In this document: piece by piece, positions 24,853 through 31,385 of the stretch | Position numbering within the stretch: the first letter of the stretch is position 1 | Layout of the letters: each line of letters opens with the position of its first letter | DNA from: Aromatoleum evansii | Lineage (GTDB): Bacteria; Pseudomonadota; Gammaproteobacteria; Burkholderiales; Rhodocyclaceae | Direction of reading: 5' to 3' | Assembly: GCF_012910805.1 (NCBI RefSeq) | Contig: NZ_WTVK01000044.1 | Coordinates: 1-46,650, forward strand | Length of the DNA: 46,650 bases | Made by a program: the position numbers and the translations under genes | The notes under the pieces: model-generated | What the model saw: the letters and a program-made list of their open reading frames with translations, nothing else | Told to the model about the DNA's origin: nothing | Databases searched by the model: none

Positions 24853-24893
24853 AATCGGCCCTGCCGCGTTATCAAACGCAGGCAGGGCCGATT
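24853..24893 (-). terminator. Terminator hairpin after creatininase
   Basis: AATCGGCCCTGCC (24853-24865) pairs perfectly over 13 bp with GGCAGGGCCGATT (24881-24893). A second hairpin CATGGCGGC/GCCGCCATG (24898-24918) lies between it and the stop codon. The T tract is short. Confidence 0.7.
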
Positions 24894-24924
24894 CGTTCAT
24901 GGCGGCCAGGCCGCCATGGGTGTT

Positions 24925-25695
24925 TCAGTCGAATGCGGTCATCAACTCCTTGCTTATGCCATCCACGCAGACCTTCAGCAGGGTCTCGCCATGCTGGGCG
25001 CTGGCGCGCTTCGCCGATGACAGGCAACCCGAAGCCGGCGTCCATTCCGGCTTGATCGGGAAGAAGTCATAGGGCGGGAATTGCGCCGGCGCGTGGTCGC
25101 ACACCTTGTGCATATCGACCAGATGCGGATGCAGATGCAGCATCAGAGAGGTCTCGAGCACACCGCCGTGCTCGACCGCCCAGCCCGGAAATTCGCCTTG
25201 ATAGATCGCATCGATCGCGTCCTGGGTCACGAAATCCCAATACGACAGGACGACGGTGGAAAAATCGCGGATACCGTCCCAGCGCAATTCGCGCTGCGCC
25301 AGATCCACCCCTTCGACGATGAATGCGGAGTTCTCGTAATGGCCATTGACCAGCACCGTGTGGCGCACGCCGTGACGCGCAAGCTCCTTGAGCACGTCGC
25401 GAATCGTGCACGTCACCGTCATGCCGTCGAGGCTCGTCGTCCCCGGCATGTGATTGCCGCCCCCGCTCTTCTGCTGCGACTTGTAGCCATACGCGATCGG
25501 CGGGGCGACGAGTGCGCCGATACGATCGGCGACGCGCTCCGAAATTGCCGTCGGCAGCAACACATCGGGGTTCATCGACATGTGGGGGCCGTGCTGTTCG
25601 AGTGCGCCGACCGGGATCAACACCGGGGTCCGCCCGTCGCGGACCCGGGCATCGTATTCCGGCCAGGCGAGCTCGGAAATATGCACACTCTTCAT
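24925..25695 (-). CDS. Creatininase (creatinine amidohydrolase)
   Basis: Opens the creatinine ring to creatine in the cytoplasm using two metal ions. The 256-residue protein has the expected ligands Glu33, His35 (ALEQHG), Asp44, His119 and Glu121 (VNGHYENS), one lower than Pseudomonas numbering as I recall it. It also has YGYKSQQKSGGGNHMPGTTSLDG, VVLSYWDFV and EHGGVLETSLM, all typical of true creatininases rather than of MftE or formamide hydrolases of the same family. The ATG at 25693-25695 has AAGGAGACG upstream. It lies 80 nt after the NCS1 permease gene with a hairpin between, so the two probably share a transcript. Confidence 0.95.
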   Translation of the reverse strand: MKSVHISELAWPEYDARVRDGRTPVLIPVGALEQHGPHMSMNPDVLLPTAISERVADRIGALVAPPIAYGYKSQQKSGGGNHMPGTTSLDGMTVTCTIRDVLKELARHGVRHTVLVNGHYENSAFIVEGVDLAQRELRWDGIRDFSTVVLSYWDFVTQDAIDAIYQGEFPGWAVEHGGVLETSLMLHLHPHLVDMHKVCDHAPAQFPPYDFFPIKPEWTPASGCLSSAKRASAQHGETLLKVCVDGISKELMTAFD

Positions 25696-25713
25696 GAAAT
25701 CGTCTCCTTGTTC

Positions 25714-25755
25714 CGGCCCGACCACCCGCCCTTGCGGCGAGCGGGTATCGGGCCG
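25714..25755 (-). promoter_or_regulatory. Hairpin between NCS1 permease and creatininase genes
   Basis: Outer arms CGGCCCGA and TCGGGCCG and inner arms ACCCGC and GCGGGT form one nested stem around an 11-12 nt loop. It fills most of the 80-nt gap and has no T tract. It may set the ratio of the two products by mRNA processing or stability. Confidence 0.5.
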
Positions 25756-25775
25756 TTCTTGTCAATCAATGCCGC

Positions 25776-27158
25776 TCACGCGCGTTTCAGCATCCGTGAT
25801 TGTGCCGGCACGCCCTTCACGGCAACCAGCAACAGGTAGGTCACCGCGGTGACTGCAATGGCGGGCAGCGAGGCCGTGGTCACGATGGCTATTTCCTTGA
25901 ACCCGTAGTGCAGCAGGTAGAACACCGCCAGCCCGACGATCATGGCCACCCAGCCGCAGATGTTCCAGTCGCCCAGCGCGCTCTTGGTGCGACCAAGGCT
26001 GTCCTCGCCGGCAAACAGATCCTCGTCGCGGACACGCGCACGGCGCACCACGAAATAGTCGAGCACGACCAGGGTCCACAAGGGGATGAAGATACCGCCC
26101 ACGATCCCGAGGAAGAACTCGAAGTAGTGGATGAAGCTGTCGAACACGAGCGGCAGGAAGCACATGACCAGCTGCAGGATCGCGATGAAGTACAGGAACT
26201 TGCGCGGATTCGACGTGCGCGAGGCACCGACCAGCCCCATGCCTGCACCATACAGGACGGTCACGTTGGTACTCACCGTGGCGAAGAAGACCACCAGGAA
26301 GGCCACCACGCCGAGGCCGAGCGAAGCGATCGTCGAGCTCGGATCGGCATTGTTCGGATCGAAGACACCCGTCTGGAGTACGACGCCGATGACGCCGATG
26401 GCACCGACGATCATGAACCAGCCCTGACCGAGGTTAACACCGATCCAGCTGCCAATGGTCGCCGAAGCGGAGTTCTTCGAGAAACGCGAGAAATCGCAGA
26501 TCTGCGCCCAGCCCCAGCAGAAACCGAAGGCGAGGTCGATGTAGAACGCCGGCGAATGCTGCGCGGCAGGCAGCGTGAAGTTGGCGATCTTGTCGTAGTC
26601 CCAGTGCTCGAGCACGACCTTCGTTTCCCAGACGCCGAGGACGAGCAGCAGAACGACCGCCAGCCATTCCAGGTACTTGATCGCGCTGTGTCCGATGCAC
26701 ACGATGATGCCCTGCAGCAGCGCCGTCACGAGGATGCCGGCCACGAGCGGCCAGGTCGAGCCGGGCGAACCGTAGGCCGGCCAGTCGAACATCGCGTGGA
26801 ACACGTGCGTCAGCGAGATCGCGGCAATGAAGGTGTTGATGCTGGGCCAGCCGATCAGCCCGAAAAATTCGCCGATCCCCATGAAGCGCGCACCCTTCAC
26901 CCCAAGCGCGGGAATGGTCGATGTCACGGTGGAGGCCCCGTGCTTCCATCCGATCCACGCCACCATCGCCCACGGGATCATCATCAGCGGCAGGTACACC
27001 GCGCTGTACCACCACACGAACGACATCCCCAGGGCCGCCGCCATGCCGCCGAACACCCACGATCCCGTATTGACCCCGGAACCGAACCACGTGAATACCG
27101 TGTCGACGAACCCGTATTCCCGCTTGTCGTGCGGGATCCTTGCCGTACCGTACTCCAT
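25776..27158 (-). CDS. NCS1 family permease (CodB-like), probable creatinine importer
   Basis: A 460-residue inner-membrane carrier with about 12 hydrophobic segments. It belongs to the nucleobase:cation symporter 1 family that takes up cytosine, hydantoins, allantoin and similar small rings: FTWFGSGVNTGSWVFGGMAAALG near the start and GFCWGWAQICDFSRFSKN in the middle. Creatinine is a similar five-membered ring, and creatininase follows in the same transcript, so creatinine uptake is the best inference. The ATG at 27156-27158 has an ideal AAAGGAGG site. A YGTCG repeat and a -10 lie about 150-210 nt upstream. Confidence 0.9.
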   Translation of the reverse strand: MEYGTARIPHDKREYGFVDTVFTWFGSGVNTGSWVFGGMAAALGMSFVWWYSAVYLPLMMIPWAMVAWIGWKHGASTVTSTIPALGVKGARFMGIGEFFGLIGWPSINTFIAAISLTHVFHAMFDWPAYGSPGSTWPLVAGILVTALLQGIIVCIGHSAIKYLEWLAVVLLLVLGVWETKVVLEHWDYDKIANFTLPAAQHSPAFYIDLAFGFCWGWAQICDFSRFSKNSASATIGSWIGVNLGQGWFMIVGAIGVIGVVLQTGVFDPNNADPSSTIASLGLGVVAFLVVFFATVSTNVTVLYGAGMGLVGASRTSNPRKFLYFIAILQLVMCFLPLVFDSFIHYFEFFLGIVGGIFIPLWTLVVLDYFVVRRARVRDEDLFAGEDSLGRTKSALGDWNICGWVAMIVGLAVFYLLHYGFKEIAIVTTASLPAIAVTAVTYLLLVAVKGVPAQSRMLKRA

Positions 27159-27306
27159 CGTACTGCCTCCTTTGTAGTGGTCCTGCTGTCTTGTATTTGT
27201 TATGCGACTCCCCGCCCGCAGGGGGAGCCGGGCATGCCGGGAGTCTTGAGTCGCCCCGGTCATGCTCCGCGCCCGTCGTCTTCATCGGCGGGCCGTATTT
27301 GAGACT

Positions 27307-27312
27307 ATCGTA
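27307..27312 (-). promoter_or_regulatory. Candidate -10 box of the NCS1-creatininase operon
   Basis: TACGAT on the minus strand, 16 nt after the direct-repeat site. This predicts a leader of about 140 nt. Confidence 0.45.
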
Positions 27313-27328
27313 GATGCGACCACTGCGT

Positions 27329-27370
27329 GTCGATATCCGACGCCCGACACGGATTTTCGCGAAACCGACG
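27329..27370 (-). promoter_or_regulatory. YGTCG direct-repeat operator of the NCS1-creatininase operon
   Basis: On the minus strand CGTCGG-N6-GA-AA-N5 (27370-27350) is followed by TGTCGG-N6-GA-TA-N5 (27349-27329). A 7-bp inverted repeat CGTGTCG/CGACACG (27326-27351) overlaps the second half-site. Confidence 0.65.
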
Positions 27371-27468
27371 CAAGAAAAACCTCCGACCGAGACCGGCCGG
27401 AGGCTTGCAACCCGGTCGCGGAACGACCGTGGGAGAGGGGGATCAGGAAGCGGCGCGACGCGTGCCGG

Positions 27469-28491
27469 TCATTTCGACCCGGCCGCGTCCGTCGTCTGGC
27501 GCCGCCGCTCGGCGCTCGGCGAGATGCCGAAACCGGCGTGGTAGCGATGCGAGAAGTGCGCGAAGGAGACGAAGCCGCAAGCCATCACGATGTCGGCGAT
27601 GGGGCGGTTGGTGCGCGTCAGGAGTTGGCGCGCGCGCTCCAGGCGAATCTGCAGGTAGTACTGACGCGGCGTGCAGTTCAGGGTCTCGCGGAACAGGCGT
27701 TCGAGCTGGCGCGCCGAGAACTGCATGTGCGCGGCGAGCTCTTCCATCGAGAGTGGCTCCTCGATGTTGCACTCCATGATCTTGATCGCCTCGACGAGCT
27801 TGGGATGCGATGCGCTGGAGACGTCGCGCAGCGAGGTCTTCTGCTTCTCGTCCGGGCCGCGGGTCTCGTAGATCAGCAGTTCGGCCACCGCCTTGGCGAC
27901 CTTGCGGCCGCCCCCGCCGAGGCCGATCAGGTGGATCATCATCTCCACCGGCGCGATGCCGCCACTGCACGAACAGCGGCTGCGGTCGACCTCGTAGATC
28001 TTGTTCGACACGACCAGGCGCGGGAAGCGGTCGAGCAGCGCGTCCATGTCCTCCCAGTGGATGGTGGCGCGATAGCCGTCCAGCAGTCCCGCGCAGGCGA
28101 GGAAGTAGCTGCCGGTATCCACCCCGCCGAGCGCGACACCCCGCCCGGCGAGCGTGCGCAACCAGCGCTGGATGGGCTCGGTGCCGGTAATCGGCAAGGG
28201 ATTCGGCCCCACCACGAAGACGCCATCGAGCTCGACCGCATCGGCGGCTGCGCAGTCCGGCTGCACGCACACACCGGCGCTCGATCGCACCGGCTGGCCG
28301 TCCATCGTGATCGTCACGAACTCGTACAGCTTCCTGCGCGCCACCATGTTCGCAAGGCGCAGGGGATCGATTGCGGCGCCAAAGCCGATCAGCGTGAAAT
28401 CGGGAACAAGAAGAAAACCGAAACGGATCGGCGCATCGCCGCCTCGTCCGGCCCAGTGGCCCGGCCCCTGGCCGGGAGTCGCATTGCTCAT
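27469..28491 (-). CDS. GlxA-type AraC family transcriptional regulator (second copy)
   Basis: A 340-residue regulator with a DJ-1/PfpI-like domain (about residues 24-200) and an AraC double helix-turn-helix (about 230-325; LSMEELAAHMQFSARQLERLFRETLNCTPRQYY and IADIVMACGFVSFAHFSHRYHAGFG). The elbow reads GGVDTGSYFLACAG, without a nucleophilic Cys, so it probably binds a ligand. The recognition helix SARQLERLFR is close to that of GbdR as I recall it (SRRQLERLFQ). It sits between purU and the NCS1-creatininase operon and is the better candidate for the creatinine/creatine-responsive activator. The ATG at 28489-28491 is taken; a TTG one codon earlier is possible. Confidence 0.9.
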   Translation of the reverse strand: MSNATPGQGPGHWAGRGGDAPIRFGFLLVPDFTLIGFGAAIDPLRLANMVARRKLYEFVTITMDGQPVRSSAGVCVQPDCAAADAVELDGVFVVGPNPLPITGTEPIQRWLRTLAGRGVALGGVDTGSYFLACAGLLDGYRATIHWEDMDALLDRFPRLVVSNKIYEVDRSRCSCSGGIAPVEMMIHLIGLGGGGRKVAKAVAELLIYETRGPDEKQKTSLRDVSSASHPKLVEAIKIMECNIEEPLSMEELAAHMQFSARQLERLFRETLNCTPRQYYLQIRLERARQLLTRTNRPIADIVMACGFVSFAHFSHRYHAGFGISPSAERRRQTTDAAGSK

Positions 28492-28578
28492 CAAGATACC
28501 CTGAAAGTCGTAATTCCTTTTCCAAGTCTATAGCACTGCCGCCGCCATCAAGACGCCGGCAGGCGGGAATCGGTACGC

Positions 28579-29448
28579 TCAGGGCAGGACGACCGTCCGG
28601 GTGCCGTTGAGGAATATACGGCGCTCGATATGGAAGCGCACGGCGCGCGCCAGCGCCTGGCACTCCATGTCGCGGCCGACCGTGAGCAGTTGCTCGGCGC
28701 TGTGCGCATGCGTCACGCGCTCCACGACCTGCTCGATGATCGGCCCCTCGTCGAGATCGCCGGTCACATAGTGGGCCGTCGCCCCGATCAGCTTCACGCC
28801 GCGCTCATGCGCCTGGTGATAGGGCTTCGCCCCCTTGAATCCCGGCAGGAAGGAGTGATGGATGTTGATCGCGCGGCCATGCAGACGCCGGCACAGATCG
28901 TCGGTCAGCACCTGCATGTAGCGCGCCAGCACCACCAGCTCGGCCCCCGTTTCCTCGACGATCGCCATCAGCTTCGCTTCCTGCTGCGCCTTGGTTTCCG
29001 CGGTCACGGGAAGATGGTGGAAGGGCAACCCCTCGGCCACCGCGAGGTGCTCGAGATCGGGGTGATTCGAAACCACGGCGACGATGTCGATGGGCAGTTC
29101 GCCAATACGCCAGCGGTAAAGCAGGTCGCGCAGGCAGTGATCGAGCTTCGACACCATGATCAGGACCTTTGGGCGCTCGCACAGCGCGTGCATCGCCCAG
29201 TCCATGCCGAAACGTTCCGCCAGCGGCGCGAACTCGCGACGCAGGGTCGCGACGTCGATCGCTCCCTCGGTTTCATGGCTGAAGACGCAGCGGACGAAGA
29301 AACGGTCGTTCAGCTCGTCGTCGAAACACGAGTACTCGTTGATGTAGCACCCCTGACGATCGAGGAAGCCCGAAATCGCGGCGACCTGGCCTGCGGCGCT
29401 GGGGACCGAAACGGTCAGCGTCCAGCGCTTCTCTTGTGAGTTGTGCAT
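28579..29448 (-). CDS. purU: Formyltetrahydrofolate deformylase
   Basis: Hydrolyses 10-formyl-THF to formate and THF, recycling folate when much one-carbon material enters. The 289-residue protein has an N-terminal ACT domain (about 8-85; WTLTVSVPSAAGQVAAISGFLDRQGC) and a C-terminal formyltransferase fold with the catalytic NIHHSFLPGFKGAKPY and the Asp in HYVTGDLDEGPIIEQ. It has an excellent AGGAGGAG site. In many bacteria purU accompanies sarcosine oxidase genes, which fits this locus. A YGTCG repeat lies right upstream. Confidence 0.95.
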   Translation of the reverse strand: MHNSQEKRWTLTVSVPSAAGQVAAISGFLDRQGCYINEYSCFDDELNDRFFVRCVFSHETEGAIDVATLRREFAPLAERFGMDWAMHALCERPKVLIMVSKLDHCLRDLLYRWRIGELPIDIVAVVSNHPDLEHLAVAEGLPFHHLPVTAETKAQQEAKLMAIVEETGAELVVLARYMQVLTDDLCRRLHGRAINIHHSFLPGFKGAKPYHQAHERGVKLIGATAHYVTGDLDEGPIIEQVVERVTHAHSAEQLLTVGRDMECQALARAVRFHIERRIFLNGTRTVVLP

Positions 29449-29474
29449 GTCTCTCCTCCTGTTATGCGTCGTAA

Positions 29475-29516
29475 AGTTACGTCAGACATACGACACCGAC
29501 TTGTCTGCACGCGACA
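29475..29516 (-). promoter_or_regulatory. YGTCG direct-repeat operator of purU
   Basis: On the minus strand TGTCGC-N8-AA-N5 (29516-29496) is followed by TGTCGT-N6-GA (29495-29475), 21 bp apart. Each half-site deviates from GA-WA in one part. The site ends 27 nt before the ATG, closer than at the other genes, so its geometry differs; TAACTT just after it could be the -10. Confidence 0.5.
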
Positions 29517-29737
29517 ACTGATCCACGATTTTTACCGCGCAGCAGGCGGGGGGGGCCGAGCGCCTCGGACTACTTCTTGATACTGCCTGGCATTGGCAAA
29601 GAGCTCGTCGTCATTCGCCCGGACGGTGGGGCGGAATCCCGCGTTGAATGCGGCCGCTCCGTCTCGAAGTCATTGAAGCGCTGCTGGCGTGTTGAGGTCG
29701 CCGTGGTGGTCGAGGCCTCGCATGGACCTGGCGAGAA

Positions 29738-29753
29738 TTATTCACTAGAATAA
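29738..29753. promoter_or_regulatory. Palindromic operator of the toxin-antitoxin pair
   Basis: TTATTC-ACTA-GAATAA, a perfect 6-bp inverted repeat 30 nt before the antitoxin ATG. Autorepression by the Xre antitoxin or the complex is the usual mode in this class. Confidence 0.55.
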
Positions 29754-29782
29754 GGAGACAATAGCTCATCCTGGAGAATGCG

Positions 29783-30163
29783 ATGCGAAAGCAATCCGCG
29801 CCCTCCCCGGCCGATCGCGCGCAGGTATTGGGACAGGCGGTGAGTGAAGCCGCAAGACGGCTCCACATCGGCCCCACCGACCTGGGACAGATCATCGGCG
29901 TCAGCCAGCCGACCGCCTCGCGCCTGCTGAAGGGCGAGTACGGGCTGCGCACATCGACCAAGGAGTGGGAGCTCTCCGCGTTCGTCGTGCGGCTCTACCG
30001 ATCGCTTTTTTCCTTGGTCGGCGGCGACGACAACCTCGCTCGCGGCTGGCTGCACGCTCCGAACCGGGCTTTTCCGGGTCAGCGCCCGATCGACCTGATC
30101 AAACGCGTGGACGGTCTGATCCATGTCTGCGAGTACCTGGACGCCTACCGCGCTCGCGTCTGA
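29783..30163 (+). CDS. Xre/MbcA/ParS-type antitoxin
   Basis: A 126-residue protein. The first part has a Cro/Xre-like helix-turn-helix (LHIGPTDLGQIIGVSQPTASRLLKGEYGL). The C-terminal MbcA/ParS toxin-binding domain follows ([56 protein letters not shown]), with the typical 'P..LI....G' pattern. It neutralises the RES toxin encoded next, with which it overlaps by 41 nt. GGAG lies 8 nt before the ATG. Confidence 0.92.
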   Translation: MRKQSAPSPADRAQVLGQAVSEAARRLHIGPTDLGQIIGVSQPTASRLLKGEYGLRTSTKEWELSAFVVRLYRSLFSLVGGDDNLARGWLHAPNRAFPGQRPIDLIKRVDGLIHVCEYLDAYRARV

Positions 30164-30854
30164 AGCCTGGCCGTGGTCCGGCTCGGGCTGGCGCGCGGTC
30201 GAGGCCCAGCACAAGGTCGCCACGATGGCCCTCGTCGGCGGGGATCTTGCATGCCAAGCCTTGCTCGAAGACATCCTCGAAGAAGCCAAGCCCCGGTCTC
30301 CCGAGTCGACAGAGGGGCTGCACTGGCTTCTCGCGACACCTTTCCGCCACTGGCCGCTGCCGGGCGGCTCACGCTTTCGCCGGCGACACGATCCCGGCGT
30401 GTTCTATGGCGCGGAGGAACGTCAAACCGCGTGCGCCGAAAGCAGCTATTGGCGCCTGCGCTTCTGGACGGACAGCGAGTTTCTTCAGGGACAGTCGAAA
30501 TCGGTGTCCATCACACTCTTCGAATTCTTCGGCGCGACGCTGCGGGCTCTGGACCTCTCGAAGTCTCCGCTGGTCGAAGACCGCGCGGCCTGGATGCACC
30601 CTTCCGACTATTCCGCCACCCAGCAACTCGCCGAAACGGCGCGCGAGGCCGAGGTCGAGGCCATCCGTTACGAATCCGTGCGCAATCCCGGCGGATACTG
30701 CCTCGCGCTGCTTGCCCCGGACGTCTTCAAGGCCATTGCCGAACCGTATCGCAACACGCAGCAGAGCTGGATGCTTCTGATCAATCCGCCTCACCGCGTC
30801 GTATGGCAACGGGAACTGTCGGGTGAAAACTGGCTGTTCGACTTTGCCGGTTAG
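30123..30854 (+). CDS. RES domain toxin
   Basis: A 243-residue protein with the RES fold, known in Xre/RES pairs to degrade NAD+ and stop growth. Conserved features are [19 protein letters not shown] at the start, [30 protein letters not shown] with the key Arg, Tyr and Glu, and [20 protein letters not shown] with the Ser and Asn of the family name. The domain looks complete, so the toxin is probably active. The ATG at 30123 lies inside the antitoxin gene; translation is likely coupled. Confidence 0.9.
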   Translation: MSASTWTPTALASEAWPWSGSGWRAVEAQHKVATMALVGGDLACQALLEDILEEAKPRSPESTEGLHWLLATPFRHWPLPGGSRFRRRHDPGVFYGAEERQTACAESSYWRLRFWTDSEFLQGQSKSVSITLFEFFGATLRALDLSKSPLVEDRAAWMHPSDYSATQQLAETAREAEVEAIRYESVRNPGGYCLALLAPDVFKAIAEPYRNTQQSWMLLINPPHRVVWQRELSGENWLFDFAG

Positions 30855-30876
30855 GACTGCTTCCGGAGCTGGCACT

Positions 30877-31050
30877 GCGCATGATCATCGACGGCTCGGC
30901 CGGGTTGATGATGCACAGCGCCTTGCCGCGACGTGCGCCGCCGACCGCGCAGATCGCGTTCGAGGTCGTATAGGTGAATTCGTCTAGGTTGGCGCGGGCG
31001 CCGGGGCCGACCGACTTCGACGCGAGGCTCGCGACGATCTCGACATACAT
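30877..31050 (-). pseudogene. Remnant of acetaldehyde dehydrogenase (acylating)
   Basis: About 58 codons read [31 protein letters not shown] and [17 protein letters not shown]. These match the middle of DmpF/MhpF/XylQ-type enzymes as I recall them, which convert acetaldehyde to acetyl-CoA after meta-cleavage of aromatics. The N-terminal NAD domain and the C-terminal part are missing on both sides. It suggests that an aromatic-degradation operon once stood here and was lost by rearrangement. Confidence 0.7.
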
Positions 31051-31319
31051 CAAGAGCGTGCGCAGGTCGAGTTCCTCGGCATAGCGGGCGCTGCCGCCTC
31101 CGACGAAGCGCGCCGACGAGCCGTTTTCGGCGATCACGCTGGCGAGGTCGAACTTGAAGCCGAGTAGCACGAATCGACGATCTCGAACGCGCGCAGCACG
31201 GCTTCGCCTTCGACACAGGCGGCGTGCAGTGCTCACCGAACCCCCTGCTCCGCCCCCCTTGAAGGGGGAGAACCACCGTGCCTCAGCAGACTTCATAGGT
31301 TCGATTGCCGGTTTATTAG

Positions 31320-31348
31320 CTGACTGCCAAGCATGGGTCGGCGATAAT
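31320..31348 (+). promoter_or_regulatory. Sigma-70-like promoter of the OsmC-YcaO gene
   Basis: CTGACT and GATAAT are separated by 17 nt (31320-31325 and 31343-31348). A start near 31355 would give a leader of about 30 nt. Confidence 0.5.
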
Positions 31349-31385
31349 GGCCGCCAACTTTTTGTACGCAATTTCAGGATTCCGC

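Larger units (their letters stand above)
24447..24924. other. Long intergenic region between porin and creatininase genes
   Basis: The 478 nt contain no recognisable gene. They hold the creatininase terminator with a second hairpin, the YGTCG repeat and -10 of the porin promoter at 24664-24727, a predicted porin leader of about 210 nt with a run of C at about 24607-24615, and the palindromic element near the porin start. Confidence 0.6.
27159..27468. other. Intergenic region upstream of the NCS1 permease
   Basis: The 310 nt carry the operon's control region (direct repeats and -10) and about 140 nt of leader. The end of the GlxA-type regulator gene lies just upstream. No gene is visible. Confidence 0.5.
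29449..29782. other. Intergenic region between purU and the toxin-antitoxin pair
   Basis: The 334 nt include the purU control region, a run of eight or more G at about 29549 and, from about 29565 to 29720, sequence that reads on the minus strand as gene-like but broken peptides (for example FNAGFRPTVRANDDELFANARQYQEV). I could not assign it to a family. The antitoxin promoter follows. Confidence 0.4.
30855..31385. other. Gene-poor patch with a pseudogene and the ycaO-like promoter
   Basis: The 531 nt hold a fragment of an acylating acetaldehyde dehydrogenase on the minus strand, unassigned broken sequence up to about 31230, a short run CCCCTTGAAGGGG near 31257-31269, and the promoter of the OsmC-YcaO gene. 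No intact gene is visible. Confidence 0.55.

Noticed and set aside
29565-29720. Integrase-like C-terminal peptide (FETERPHS) suggesting an IS3-type remnant
   Set aside because: The match is too short, in a mixed frame, and no inverted repeats or DDE residues were seen.
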